Origin: Fen-1364 sp049515135
Lineage (GTDB): Bacteria > Spirochaetota > Spirochaetia > SZUA-6 > Fen-1364
DNA: 64,000 nucleotides
Assembly: GCA_049515135.1 (NCBI GenBank)
Contig: JBEKUJ010000004.1
Span: 124,001 to 188,000, forward strand
Direction: 5' to 3'
The notes beneath the pieces are model-generated. The model searched no databases and was not told where the DNA came from. It worked only from the letters and a program-made list of their open reading frames with translations. The position numbers were made by a program, and so were the translations under genes. Shown one piece after another: positions 8,232-18,000 of the stretch (position 1 is the stretch's first letter; each line of letters opens with the position of its first letter).

Positions 8232-8945
8232 TCACGCGGCGCTGGGATTACGCTCGTCTGGCTTGACGGTCTTTACACCGATCACGAGCAAGTAGAGGAC
8301 CATCAAGATTTCCGCGATTGCTGACGGGATGAGGGCGAAGGTGTGAATCTTTTGGCTGAAGTCGGGGACCAGGAACGCGGCGAGCAAGTCCACGAGGTAG
8401 CAGACGCCCCCCACAATGAGCACGATGCCCAACCACTTGGGAAACCACCCCGCTGATTTGTAGGCGAGATACCCCAACGGCACAAGCCAAAGGCCAAAGA
8501 AGACCTGCGCAATGAGGGTCCCATAGTGCTGGGTGTCGAGTAAGAGGAGCACCATAGCATTCGAACCCGCGGCGCCAAGGGCAGCGGCATAGGACCCGTC
8601 AGTTGCGACCCGCAAGCCCTCAAACTGGAAGACCGCATTGAGACAAATGATGCCGGTCGCAAGTGCGACGAGCACCAGCATTGCCCTCGCCACGCTCTTG
8701 TGCACGTGCTGGAGCAGGATATAGAGGGTCATGGCCAGGAAGACAAAGAATGTCCCATCCAACAGGTGAGCGACAACACCCATACGCACAAGTCCGGAGT
8801 TCGCGACAACGTTCCCAGCCGTGGCCGCCGCGTTGCCGGAAACATACATCTTGGGATCGACAAATCCTTCGGCAAAGCCGCCGAAGATGCCGACGAGAAG
8901 GTAGAGGACGCCGCCGATTCTCGCGAGGCGCTTCGGTGAGTTCAT
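8232..8945 (-). CDS. DUF4386 family membrane protein
   Basis: This 237-residue protein has about six hydrophobic helices. It starts MNSPKRLARIGGVLYLLVG, preceded by a GGAGGG Shine-Dalgarno sequence. Family marks are the FVDPKMYVSGNAAATAGNV segment after the first helix and the conserved YGTLIAQVFFGLWLVPLGYL helix. No biochemical function is established for DUF4386. A paralogue lies at 10617-11345 on the other side of the helicase gene. It is a single gene divergent from the RecQ-like gene. Confidence 0.85.
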   Translation of the reverse strand: MNSPKRLARIGGVLYLLVGIFGGFAEGFVDPKMYVSGNAAATAGNVVANSGLVRMGVVAHLLDGTFFVFLAMTLYILLQHVHKSVARAMLVLVALATGIICLNAVFQFEGLRVATDGSYAAALGAAGSNAMVLLLLDTQHYGTLIAQVFFGLWLVPLGYLAYKSAGWFPKWLGIVLIVGGVCYLVDLLAAFLVPDFSQKIHTFALIPSAIAEILMVLYLLVIGVKTVKPDERNPSAA

Positions 8946-9125
8946 GATGGTCCCTCCTTCGGTGGGGTCGGCCACGAGCGAGCCGCGGTCCGAGGTCAAC
9001 ACGCGGAGTTCGCGCTGCCTTGGTATGTGCGCCACCGGGGATATTGTCAATAGTTATGGATGAGCTGAAGAATAAGATTCCCTCCTGACGTTCTTTAGGA
9101 TATGCTCAGCCCGGGTGCATGGAAA

Positions 9126-10598
9126 ATGTCGGAATCTGCCAATCTCTCTGATCCGCTCGTAGAGGCCGCGCGCACGCGCCTGGGAGTTTCCTACCTCTAC
9201 CCCATCCAGCGCTTCGTGATCTCCAACACGCTGGAGGGCAAGTCGCAGATCGTCGTGCTGCCCACGGGGGCCGGCAAGTCCCTGTGCTTCCAGCTTCCTT
9301 CCCTGCTCCTCCCCGGCGCCACCCTGGTGCTTGTCCCCCTGCTCTCCCTCATGGCGGATCAGCTTCGCAAGCTCAGCGAGGCCGGGGTGCAGGCAGCGGT
9401 CCTGCGCGGCGGCATGACGGCAAACGAAAAAGAGCAGCTGTTTGCGGGAGTGCGCGCTGCGAAGATATCGATTGTGCTTGCCACCCCGGAGGCGTGCCTG
9501 GTGGAGTCCAACCTCCGGCAGCTTCGCGCGTGCGCTTTCAGTCACTTCGTTGTGGATGAAGCCCATTGCGTCTCAGAGTGGGGCCAAAGCTTCCGTCCCG
9601 CGTTCCGTGATGTAGGCGCCATTGCGCGATCACTCGGCATCCCGGTTCGCACCGCGTTCACAGCCACGGCATCGCAGCTTGTCATTGAGCGGATCCGGGA
9701 GCTGGTATTCGACGAGGGTGAAGTGAGGGTGGTGGCCGCGGCGCCAGACAGGCCGAATATCTTCTACAGTGTGAATCCTGTACTGGCGGTTGGGCATGCC
9801 CTGGAGGACCTGGTCCGCAGAGCGCCCCGCCCGTTGCTTGCATTCTTTCGCACGCGAAACGCAGCCGAGGTTGCATCTCGAGCCGTGCGCTCACGTCTGT
9901 CGGATACCCGCGTTCGCTTCTACCACGCGGGACTTGCCCGCGATGAGCGTGCCGAAGCGGAGCAGTGGTTCCTTGGCAGCGTTGACGGCGTTCTTTTCGC
10001 CACCTGCGCGTACGGAATGGGCGTGGACAAGCCGGACATCAGGACAGTGGTGCACGCCGGGGTGCCGGGATCGGTGGAAGCCTACCTGCAGGAGACAGGA
10101 CGGGCGGGCAGAGACGGAACCCCATCGCACGCAATCATGCTTGTCTCCCGGGAGGACCGCGCATTCCTGTCCCGCTTGTCTGATGAGCTTGCAACGCAGC
10201 GCTACCAGAAGATGCTCGGCTATGCCTTTTCTCACGGGGTGTGCCGACGCCAGGGCCTGCTTGAGTTGATAGGGGCCGAGCCCGTGGCGTGCTCGGGCTG
10301 CGATGTCTGCGCTGGGACGGAATCAGAGAAATCGGAAGGGGAACAGGAGATTCTGGAGCTGATCCGCCACGCACCGCGCCGGTTCACCGCATCGCGAGCT
10401 GCCGAGATCCTGGTGGGCGCCCCGGGTCCGCGGGCAATCCGCAGCTTTCACGACTGCATCCCCGGCTACCGAGCCCTGGAATCCTGGGCACGAGAGGACG
10501 TGGAGGCGGCCATCGACGAGCTCATCGTTCAGGGCAAAGTGGCAACCGTACGGCGCGGTCCATGGAAACGCAGGCTCACCCGCGCCCGGGCAAGTTGA
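9126..10598 (+). CDS. RecQ-type ATP-dependent DNA helicase
   Basis: This 490-residue superfamily 2 DNA helicase has the Q-motif region YLYPIQRF, Walker A LPTGAGKS (46-52 area, K51), DEAH box VVDEAHCVSEWG (D144-H147), motif III FTATAS, and motif VI QETGRAGRDG. A zinc-binding subdomain follows with Cys residues in GVCRR and CSGCDVC. A short C-terminal winged-helix-like segment replaces the full RQC/HRDC arrangement, so it is shorter than E. coli RecQ (about 610). An alternative ATG at 9102 adds eight residues. It likely unwinds DNA during repair or recombination. Confidence 0.9.
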   Translation: MSESANLSDPLVEAARTRLGVSYLYPIQRFVISNTLEGKSQIVVLPTGAGKSLCFQLPSLLLPGATLVLVPLLSLMADQLRKLSEAGVQAAVLRGGMTANEKEQLFAGVRAAKISIVLATPEACLVESNLRQLRACAFSHFVVDEAHCVSEWGQSFRPAFRDVGAIARSLGIPVRTAFTATASQLVIERIRELVFDEGEVRVVAAAPDRPNIFYSVNPVLAVGHALEDLVRRAPRPLLAFFRTRNAAEVASRAVRSRLSDTRVRFYHAGLARDERAEAEQWFLGSVDGVLFATCAYGMGVDKPDIRTVVHAGVPGSVEAYLQETGRAGRDGTPSHAIMLVSREDRAFLSRLSDELATQRYQKMLGYAFSHGVCRRQGLLELIGAEPVACSGCDVCAGTESEKSEGEQEILELIRHAPRRFTASRAAEILVGAPGPRAIRSFHDCIPGYRALESWAREDVEAAIDELIVQGKVATVRRGPWKRRLTRARAS

Positions 10599-10616
10599 AG
10601 CCGGCATCGGCCGCAT

Positions 10617-11345
10617 TCAGGCGGGATCGAGGGCGCTCTCGTTTCGGACCGGGTTCCGTGCGCCCCGTATGAGGAGCCAAAGAAGGAACGGGATCTCACC
10701 GATGGCCGAGAGCGCGTTCATGACCGGGGAGAGCATTACCCTGACGCCGGGGAAAAGAATAGCCATGAGGCAGTCCAGAACATAGCTCGCACAATTGATT
10801 ACGAGCAGCACCCCCAGGATCCTGGGGAAGTAGCCCGACTTGAAGACCAGGAGCCCGAGAGGAAGAAGCCAAAGGCCCCAGAAAACCTCGACGATAAGTG
10901 TCCCGTACTTTTGCAGCTCGATAAACAGCATCGCGAGCGCCTGCAGTTGGGCCGGCGGGAAGGCCTTCAGGGAACCGGAACCTCCCAAGAGGATGATGGG
11001 AGCGAACTTGTTCAGCATGTTCAGAAAGGCGATGGGGACCCCGGCGACGACGAGCGCGACCATCAATCTCGCCTGTTCCTTGTCCACGGATTCAAACAGC
11101 CTATAGAAAGCAAGCCCCACGAATATGAAACATGCCTGGCCTGCGAGATTGCTCGCGATGCCGAGACGGAACAGCCATTCACCAGCCAGGATACTGTTGG
11201 CCGTCGCCGCGGCATCCCCCGGCACGTAGAACCTGGAGTCGACAAGCAAAATGCCGAACACACTGAATACAGTGAGAAGCGCATACCATATTCCCGCGAC
11301 TCTGGCGGACTTGCGCGGCGATATCTCGACAGCGTGGTTGATCAC
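10617..11345 (-). CDS. DUF4386 family membrane protein (second copy)
   Basis: This 242-residue protein starts at a GTG with GGAGG six bases upstream. It has the same marks as the 8232-8945 gene: VDSRFYVPGDAAATANSI after helix 1 and KYGTLIVEVFWGLWLLPLGLLVF in a later helix, with about six membrane segments in total. It is the last of a minus-strand trio with the small membrane protein (11450-11803) and the sigma factor (11869-12423). The function is unknown. The position suggests it may belong to the regulon or sensing module of that sigma factor. Confidence 0.85.
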   Translation of the reverse strand: MINHAVEISPRKSARVAGIWYALLTVFSVFGILLVDSRFYVPGDAAATANSILAGEWLFRLGIASNLAGQACFIFVGLAFYRLFESVDKEQARLMVALVVAGVPIAFLNMLNKFAPIILLGGSGSLKAFPPAQLQALAMLFIELQKYGTLIVEVFWGLWLLPLGLLVFKSGYFPRILGVLLVINCASYVLDCLMAILFPGVRVMLSPVMNALSAIGEIPFLLWLLIRGARNPVRNESALDPA

Positions 11346-11449
11346 TGCATACCTCCATGAGCATTCGGATATCAGCGGCCGATATCAGAATCCTTGAGTG
11401 ATTTGAATAGAGACCCCGGACGAGCGATCTTCGTCCGGGCCTCTTCTGC

Positions 11450-11803
11450 TCAAGCTTCCGAGGAACCAGCAGGACCTGCCTCGGCGGGGGTTTGGCCTTC
11501 CTGCATGTAGCCGCGCAGATGCCGCCGGCGCTTCCGGTCGCCGCGTCGGGCACTGCCACCTGAGCCCCAGCCCTTGAGCAGGATCCAGCACAGGACCAGC
11601 AAGCCCCACGCTTGCCAGTAGTCCAGGCGCTTGAGGCCGAAGATCTCGGGCATCAGCCAATTCCACAGTGCCATCACAACCCAGCCGAAGATGGCGAGAA
11701 GGCCGATCCCCAGGATGCCGAAACCGATCCCCATGAGGATTTTCATGGGCAGGCTGCGGTCTTCCCACCAGACATTCATATCGAAGCCACGTCTCTCAGA
11801 CAT
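11450..11803 (-). CDS. Small two-helix membrane protein next to sigma factor
   Basis: This 117-residue protein has two hydrophobic helices (about 20-50 and 62-82) with several Trp residues and a basic, then Ala/Gly/Pro-rich C-terminal tail. A strong GGAGGAGGTAGGAA leader precedes the ATG. The gene lies 65 bp downstream of an ECF-like sigma factor. Small membrane proteins in this position are often anti-sigma factors or membrane effectors. No zinc anti-sigma motif (HxxxCxxC) is present, so this role is only inferred from context. I do not recognise a named family with certainty. Confidence 0.6.
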   Translation of the reverse strand: MSERRGFDMNVWWEDRSLPMKILMGIGFGILGIGLLAIFGWVVMALWNWLMPEIFGLKRLDYWQAWGLLVLCWILLKGWGSGGSARRGDRKRRRHLRGYMQEGQTPAEAGPAGSSEA

Positions 11804-11868
11804 TTCCTACCTCCTCCGGGTCAAACCCGGTAAAACTGTCGGTCCGGCCACTGCCTAGTCCCGTCCGT

Positions 11869-12423
11869 TCATTGATCGATCCAGTGCCTCAGAGCCCGGG
11901 AAAGGTTGCGCAAGGCGTAGCGCTTGCGGGCCGTCAGGGTATCAATGCTTTCGCCCGTTGCTTCTGCGATTTCACGGAAGGTCAGACCGCCGAATACCTG
12001 GGCTTCCACCACCCGGCGTTGGGCAGCGGGCAGTACGCGGAGGGCGTCGTTCAAGGCATCCACCAGGCTGTCCCTGACGAAACCATCCAGGGGATCCAGG
12101 CCCGTGCCGGCGATGATCTCCCGCAGGGTTTCCTCCGTCACGTCGATTTCGCCGGACGCAGCGCGTACCCGTTCATGCCGCCATGCATCGATCAGCCGGC
12201 GAGTAAACAGTGAATTGATCCAGGCGGGCAGGTTGCGGATGCTGGCCACGAGGGGCAGGTGCTCCATCGTCTCTGCATAGACGTCATGCACCAGGTCTTC
12301 CGCCTCTTCCAGACTGCGTCCGACGGCGCGCAGCCGGGCCAGGAGCCGCGGTTTTTCGCTCTTGTAAGCTTCCTCGAGCCGCCGGTGTGCATCACTCTTT
12401 TCCGGTCCCAGATAATGATTCAT
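11869..12423 (-). CDS. RNA polymerase sigma-70 family (ECF-like) sigma factor
   Basis: This 184-residue sigma factor has region 2 (EEAEDLVHDVYAETMEHL) and region 4 (LPAAQRRVVEAQVFGGLTF, REIAEATGESIDTL) separated by a short linker that lacks region 3, as in ECF factors. The ATG at 12421-12423 gives MNHYLGPEKSD; the frame is open upstream to 12486 without similarity. It would direct polymerase to a small regulon, plausibly its own operon with the two membrane proteins downstream. No ECF -35 signature (AAC motif) could be identified with confidence upstream. Confidence 0.85.
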   Translation of the reverse strand: MNHYLGPEKSDAHRRLEEAYKSEKPRLLARLRAVGRSLEEAEDLVHDVYAETMEHLPLVASIRNLPAWINSLFTRRLIDAWRHERVRAASGEIDVTEETLREIIAGTGLDPLDGFVRDSLVDALNDALRVLPAAQRRVVEAQVFGGLTFREIAEATGESIDTLTARKRYALRNLSRALRHWIDQ

Positions 12424-12497
12424 GGCGTACAGGTATATTGACGGACCAGGGGCATCTTTGGTGTATCCGGTTTCTTGCAGCGGCAAGGAAACGTTAC

Positions 12498-13472
12498 CTA
12501 TCGAACAGTTACTACTACTTTCCCCCGGGCGTGTCCCTCTGCAAAATACCGAAAAGCTTCAGCGGCTTCACCGAGCAGGTAGCGTCTGTCTATGACGGGT
12601 TTGACTTTGCCGACTTCAATAAGCTCTTTCAGAAAAGCCAGATCCTTGTTTGGTGTCACCACCCAGCCACCCACCAATCTTTTGCCCCCATTCCTTGAAA
12701 TCAATGGGCCAATGAGCATGTCCTGGAAAATCCGCGCCATGGAAGGACCTCCGGTGCTGACATATATTCCCTGGGGGCCCAATGCGCGCCTGCAATCAAG
12801 AATCGACCGAAATGCAGTGGCAAAAATCAAATCGTAACGCTGTGCGCTCCTGGTGAAATCTTCTTTTGTGTAATCAATGACATGGTCTGCACCGAGTGAG
12901 CGCACCATGTCCAGGTTCCTCGTGCTGCAAACGCCGGTAACCTCTGCTCCGAGGTATTTGGCAATCTGCACTGCAAACGTACCGACGCCGCCAGAAGCGC
13001 CATTGATCAGAACCTTCTGTCCAGCCTTGATCTGTCCCTTTTCGCGAAGGCCCTGCAAGGCGACAAGCGCCGCTTGAGGCACGGCCGCCGCTTCCTCAAA
13101 TGAGATATTGGCCGGTTTCAGGGCCAATGCATTTTCCGTGACAGAGACATACTCGGCAAAAGCACCAAAACCACACGGGGTCAAGTCCCCGAATACTTCG
13201 TCACCCGGCTTGAAATGCTTTGCGCTTCTGCCAGTCGCTTCGACCCGTCCTGCCATGTCGCTTCCAGGTATCTTGATTTTTGGTCTTAGAAACCCGTTTC
13301 CCATCAAGCGGACAAAGAATGGCTTACCTGTCACGAGACCGAGGTTGTGGACCGTTACGGATGACGCATGAACCTCCACCAGGACTTCATCATCCCTGGG
13401 AACGGGTTTTTCCACCTCTTTTAGTTCAAGATTATCAGTGAGTCCGTATCTCGTGCAAACAATTGCTTTCAT
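12498..13472 (-). CDS. NAD(P)-dependent quinone oxidoreductase-like (MDR family) enzyme
   Basis: This 324-residue medium-chain dehydrogenase/reductase has an N-terminal GroES-like domain (VLVEVHASSVT, PGSDMAGRVEATG), the nucleotide-binding motif NGASGGVGTFAVQIAK, and VTGVCSTRN for NADPH. Zinc ligands of the alcohol dehydrogenase branch are missing, fitting the zinc-independent quinone oxidoreductase group. The ATG at 13470-13472 is preceded by AGGTGAT; a GTG at 13481 is the alternative. It lies nine bases from the stop of the upstream GNAT gene. Base composition is visibly more AT-rich than in neighbouring genes, which suggests transfer. Confidence 0.88.
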   Translation of the reverse strand: MKAIVCTRYGLTDNLELKEVEKPVPRDDEVLVEVHASSVTVHNLGLVTGKPFFVRLMGNGFLRPKIKIPGSDMAGRVEATGRSAKHFKPGDEVFGDLTPCGFGAFAEYVSVTENALALKPANISFEEAAAVPQAALVALQGLREKGQIKAGQKVLINGASGGVGTFAVQIAKYLGAEVTGVCSTRNLDMVRSLGADHVIDYTKEDFTRSAQRYDLIFATAFRSILDCRRALGPQGIYVSTGGPSMARIFQDMLIGPLISRNGGKRLVGGWVVTPNKDLAFLKELIEVGKVKPVIDRRYLLGEAAEAFRYFAEGHARGKVVVTVR

Positions 13473-13481
13473 CAAGATCAC

Positions 13482-13916
13482 CTAGTATTCGAGAACCTTC
13501 TTCATTACCTGGTCCCCCTGAATCTCGTCTCCCATTCGGAAAGTATGGCGTCCGGCCACTGCAAATCCCATTTTGCCATAGAAAGCGATGGCTTCAGTCT
13601 TTCCTTGAAACTCCTTTCGGACATATATCCTTTCGACCTCCAAGGATTGCGGATCATTGTGGTCTGACTGCGCAGGTGCCTCGTTCAGTTTCAGATATCC
13701 GGATAATATTCTGTCTGAATAAATGAAGAAAAAACTGCATTCGGGATTTGAGAGCTCTTGAAGAAGCTTATCCCTGCTGAACGCGGTCTCAAGATACTTG
13801 TTCATGGTTTCTGCCGCATTCATCGAGCGGAATGTCTGGTCATACGTTTCGTATGCTATTTGCCGAAGGGTATCCAAATCGTCTGTACCACACAGGCGAA
13901 TGCTGACGTCCATCAT
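13482..13916 (-). pseudogene. GNAT acetyltransferase with internal deletion of the CoA-binding loop
   Basis: This 144-residue frame starts MMDVSIRLCG. It matches the spermidine/PaiA-like GNAT pattern on both ends: LSNPECSFFFIYSDRILSGYL and LEVERIYVRKEFQGK at the front, EAIAFYGKMGFAVAGRHTF and GDEIQGDQVMKK at the rear. In this family the QGKGxGxxL loop, its helix and the next strand (about 30 residues) stand between FQGK and the AI.FY motif. Here FQGK runs directly into TEAIAFY at about 13596-13606. The frame is kept but the acetyl-CoA pyrophosphate loop is gone, so catalysis is unlikely. It is AT-richer than its surroundings, like the next gene. Confidence 0.75.
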
Positions 13917-13941
13917 ACCCGCCTGGCCGGCAACCCGAGTC

Positions 13942-14904
13942 TCACTTTCTCCCGGCCAGGGCATCGACCTCACGGGAATCGGGAAGCGCGCTCATGACCC
14001 CTTTTTTCCTGGCGGTGAGAGCTCCGGCGGCGTTTGCCCACCCGACGCTCTGCTGAAGCATGGCCACGTCGAGGCCTTTTCCCAGCGCGGCGCGGTTGGG
14101 GAGCAGCTTCACCAGCAGAGCGGCCATGAAGGCGTCCCCACACCCGGTGGCATCCACCGCCTTCACCTTGAATCCAGGCGCAGTGCCCGCGCTCGAGCTG
14201 GTTGCCCAGGCGCTGCCGTAGGGGCCGAGGGTTGCCACGCACAGAGCAGGGCCCTTTTCGGTTATTTTTCTGCAGCCGTCCTCGGGCTCCTCTGTGCCGG
14301 AGAGGAAGGAAAGCTCGGCCTCGTTGACTTTGACAATGTCCGCCAGCCCGAGGGCGCCCTCGATCTCCGCCCTGGCATGCTGCTGGCTGTCCCACAAACC
14401 GGGCCTGTAGTTCACGTCAAAGGACACCGTGGCGCCGGCCTCACGCGCCACGCGGGCCGCTTCCAGGGTCGCGCTTCGGCAGGGTTCGGCGGCAAGGCTG
14501 ACAGAGCCGAAATGGTAGATGGCAGTCTCTGCAAGAAGGCCCCTGTCAAGCTCTCCGGGCTCCAGGAGCATGTCAGCGCCGGGGTTCCGGTAGAAAAGCA
14601 TCTCGGTGCGGTTGGCATCCGGCAGGGTCATGAAGTTGAGAGTCGTCCTGGAATGCGTGTCGAACCGCATTCCCCGTGTGTCGACTCCGTAGCTTTTCAG
14701 GACCGCTTCCAGTCTCCGGCCGAATGCGTCTTCTCCGGCCTTCCCTATGAATGCAGACTTTGCGCCAAGCCGGGCAGCGGCCACCGCCACGTTGGCAGGC
14801 GCGCCGCCGGCCACGGGAATGAAAGCGGAAACCGTGAAGAAGTCCTTTCCGGTCTCTGATGCGAACATATCGAGGATGATCTCACCGAGAGATACGATGT
14901 CCAT
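13942..14904 (-). CDS. PfkB-family carbohydrate kinase (fructokinase-like)
   Basis: This 320-residue ribokinase-fold kinase phosphorylates a sugar with ATP. The N-terminal signature (GGAPANVAVAAARLG) and the C-terminal PfkB signature with the catalytic base (VDATGCGDAFMAALL, D in GCGD) are intact, as is the substrate region FDVNYRPGLW typical of fructokinase/2-keto-3-deoxygluconate kinase members. It is divergent from the large lipoprotein gene at 15072. No sugar transporter lies next to it, so the substrate is inferred only from family resemblance. Confidence 0.9.
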   Translation of the reverse strand: MDIVSLGEIILDMFASETGKDFFTVSAFIPVAGGAPANVAVAAARLGAKSAFIGKAGEDAFGRRLEAVLKSYGVDTRGMRFDTHSRTTLNFMTLPDANRTEMLFYRNPGADMLLEPGELDRGLLAETAIYHFGSVSLAAEPCRSATLEAARVAREAGATVSFDVNYRPGLWDSQQHARAEIEGALGLADIVKVNEAELSFLSGTEEPEDGCRKITEKGPALCVATLGPYGSAWATSSSAGTAPGFKVKAVDATGCGDAFMAALLVKLLPNRAALGKGLDVAMLQQSVGWANAAGALTARKKGVMSALPDSREVDALAGRK

Positions 14905-15071
14905 GACTCGTCATCTTAGCCGAAACAGGTCCGGGAGAAAAGTCGAATCGAGGACAGTGGGTTCGCTCGGGGACCAGACGCCCGTGTGGCAGAACTGCCA
15001 TTAGCCCGATGGACTTCCCGGTCCGACAGGTCTTATACTGGCATTATCTCCTTCTCCAGGCGGAGGACGAT

Positions 15072-18000
15072 ATGAAGAAGTCAATATACGCATCCCTCCT
15101 TGTTCTGGGCCTTGCTTCCCTTCTTGCGTGCGCTTCGACTGAAGAAAAACCTGAAGCAGGTGGAACGACCCAGGGGACCGTCTCATCAACCCTACCAGGG
15201 TGGACCCTCTTCCCCGCCCTTCATGAATTTGGAATCCAGATTGACTCATCCGTAGCGGGAGAGATTCATGGTCAAATGGAAATCGGCCTGTCTGCAAAGA
15301 GAAGCTTCGAGCTTTTTGCAGGGCTGAAGAACGGCGCGACCGGCAAGGTGGTCACGGACGCCGTGGAGATTCGACGAACGCAGACCGGATGGACCGTCAT
15401 CCTGGCATTTCCGGAGAGCGGAGACTACGAGTTGACTCTCATGGGAAAGCCCCCCTCGGCGGCGCTCGACCAGCTTTCTCTTCTGGCAAGCGCGAGCCTC
15501 CATGTGAAGATCGATTCCGCCTCGAATGTGCGGCTCTTCCCCGAACTCACAAGGCTCGGCCTCGCCTTGGTCTCGTGCCCGGGCCGTAAAGTGACAAACG
15601 ACGCCGACATCGTGCTCGACTCCCAGCAACCTTTCCAGTTTGCCTACAGCCTGACGAACACATCCATGGGAACAAGCATACCCCCCGGGGCTGTGGAGGT
15701 TAGCTCGGATGGAAGCCGCTGGCGAATTGGCATCTCCTTTCCCCAGAGCGGCGACTACACGCTGGTCCTCTACGGCAAGAGCGGCGAGGAGAAGGATTTC
15801 CCGAGCCTGGCGGAGATACGCTTCCACGCACGGGTCGAATCTCCGGCAACCCTGCCGCACTGGCGGCTGGCGTCGGGTTTCAAGAGATTCGGCGTTGCCA
15901 TCCAGGCTTCCCCGAATCACGACGTGGGAAACAGCGCTGAGATTCTCCTCACCTGCCAGCAGTCGATCTATCTTTCCTACGATTTGCGCAACGCTTCCAC
16001 CGGCGCGACTCAACCGGGAGCCGTCAGTGTTCTCAGCGAAGGGGAAGGAACCCGGTGGCGGATCGATATCTCCTTCCCCGAGAGTGGAGACTGGGAGCTG
16101 GCACTTCGTGGAAGAGGGGTCGGGGAGAACGATTCGACAAGCCTGGCACGGGCACGATTCAAGGCCACCGTCGTCCTATCCGCCAATGAGAAGCTGGTCA
16201 AAGCGTTGACTAGCCAGGACGTGGCTCTCATGCGGAGTGCTTTGGCCGACGGCGCGGACCCCAACATGCCGATCAGCGATATCCAAGAGCTCGTCAGGCG
16301 TTTGGAAACACCGGTCGTCGACGCCTGGCCCGTCTTTTACGTTCTCACCTGGCGTCATGGAGCGGAGAAGCAAGTTGAAGCCTTGAGGCTCCTGAGAACC
16401 TACGGAGCCGATTTCAGGAGCCTCACGAGCACCGGTGACACGCTCCTCTCGGCATTTTTCACGACCAGTTATTCAATTTCTCGCCCTTCCGATGAATGCA
16501 CGCCGTTGTTGCAGGCGCTCCTGGACCTGGGAGCAGACCCGTCCCAGGAGACACCCTTTTATTACATCTCGAACGGCAAACCGATATCCACAAAGATCGC
16601 CGTCCTCCTGAGCATGGAACAGAGCGGCCTCGCTCCTTCCGTGCTTGCGGCCTTTGTGCCCCTGCTCATCCAGCACAACGCCAATCCCCATGCCCGATGG
16701 CCCTGGGGAAGGAGCGCGCTGGAAGAGCTTTTTCAGAATTACTCTGAAAGCAAAACGCCCCTGATCCGTGCATATCTCGAGGCGGGCGTGGACCCCACTG
16801 CCGACGAACTCAGCGCCATCCTTTTCGTCGTTATTTCGAAGGAGTTCAAAGGGAGCTTCGATTTCATCGCGTACCTGCTCTCGAAGACGACACACATCAA
16901 CGACCTGGACAAGAGTGGATGGACGCTCCTTCATTCCCTGGTCCGGTGGGAAACGATCGATCCCGTTGTCCTCTCTCGATTACTAGATGCTCTCAAGGCG
17001 GAAGGGGCAGATTTCAACTTGTCCAATGCGAACGGATCCACGCCGCTCATGCTTGCCGTGGAAAACCTGAACACAGCAGCGATCGATGCCCTTCTGGCGC
17101 ATGGTGTCGACCCCAAACGCCTCAGCCGAACTGGGCAGACCGTCTTTCACTCGATTCCCTGGAGCAAGAAAATGGGTGAGGTCGCGCCGCTGGTTGACCG
17201 TTTCGTCAGGCTCGGAGTGGACATCAACGCTCGCGACAGCTCAGGCAAATCGGCGCTGTACAACGCTTGCGAAAACGAAAACAACCTGGACTACGTGAAG
17301 CTCCTGATCAGGAAAGGCGCTGACCCGTCACTCCCCGACATGGACGGCCTGACTGCTTTGGGCAACGCGAAGAACCACGATTGCAAGGTCCTTGTGAAAT
17401 ACCTGGCATCTCTGCACGTTCCGGAAACCAAAGGCGGCTGGCCCATGGGCAACGCCTCAGCCGCCTGCAGGGCGGTCTTGGAAGCCGATCTCGACGCGAT
17501 TCGATCGATTCCCAACTCTCAGCTCGAAGGCAAGACAGCGCGGACCGCCGACGGTGTGCCGGCAACGCCTCTTCACCTCGCCGCCGAGTCGGGCAACCTC
17601 GCCGTGATCACAGCCCTGACGGCGAAAAAGGTCGATTGGGACGTCGGAGATCGTTACGGCCGGACCCCGTTGGCCTCTGCTGTGCTGTCGGGAAACCAGG
17701 CGGTCGTCACGGCGCTCCTCAAGGCCGGTGCAGATCCGAATCATCGAGACGATCGAGGCCAGTCGCCATTCTCGCTTTCAATCGCAACCAGCTCTTCCCT
17801 GATGCGGACGCTGCTTGGATCGGGCGTGAAGCCTGAGTGGCGGACAATTGCCATTTCAACAGTCGTGTCTGCGCCTCTGGACATGCTCGGGCAGCTTTCG
17901 CCGGTCGCCCATTGGGATGAAGGAGATCTCGACGGCTGCGCCCTCATGGGGCGTACCGACATCCTGGAGTACCTGGGAGATTCCGTTCACCACGAGCTGA

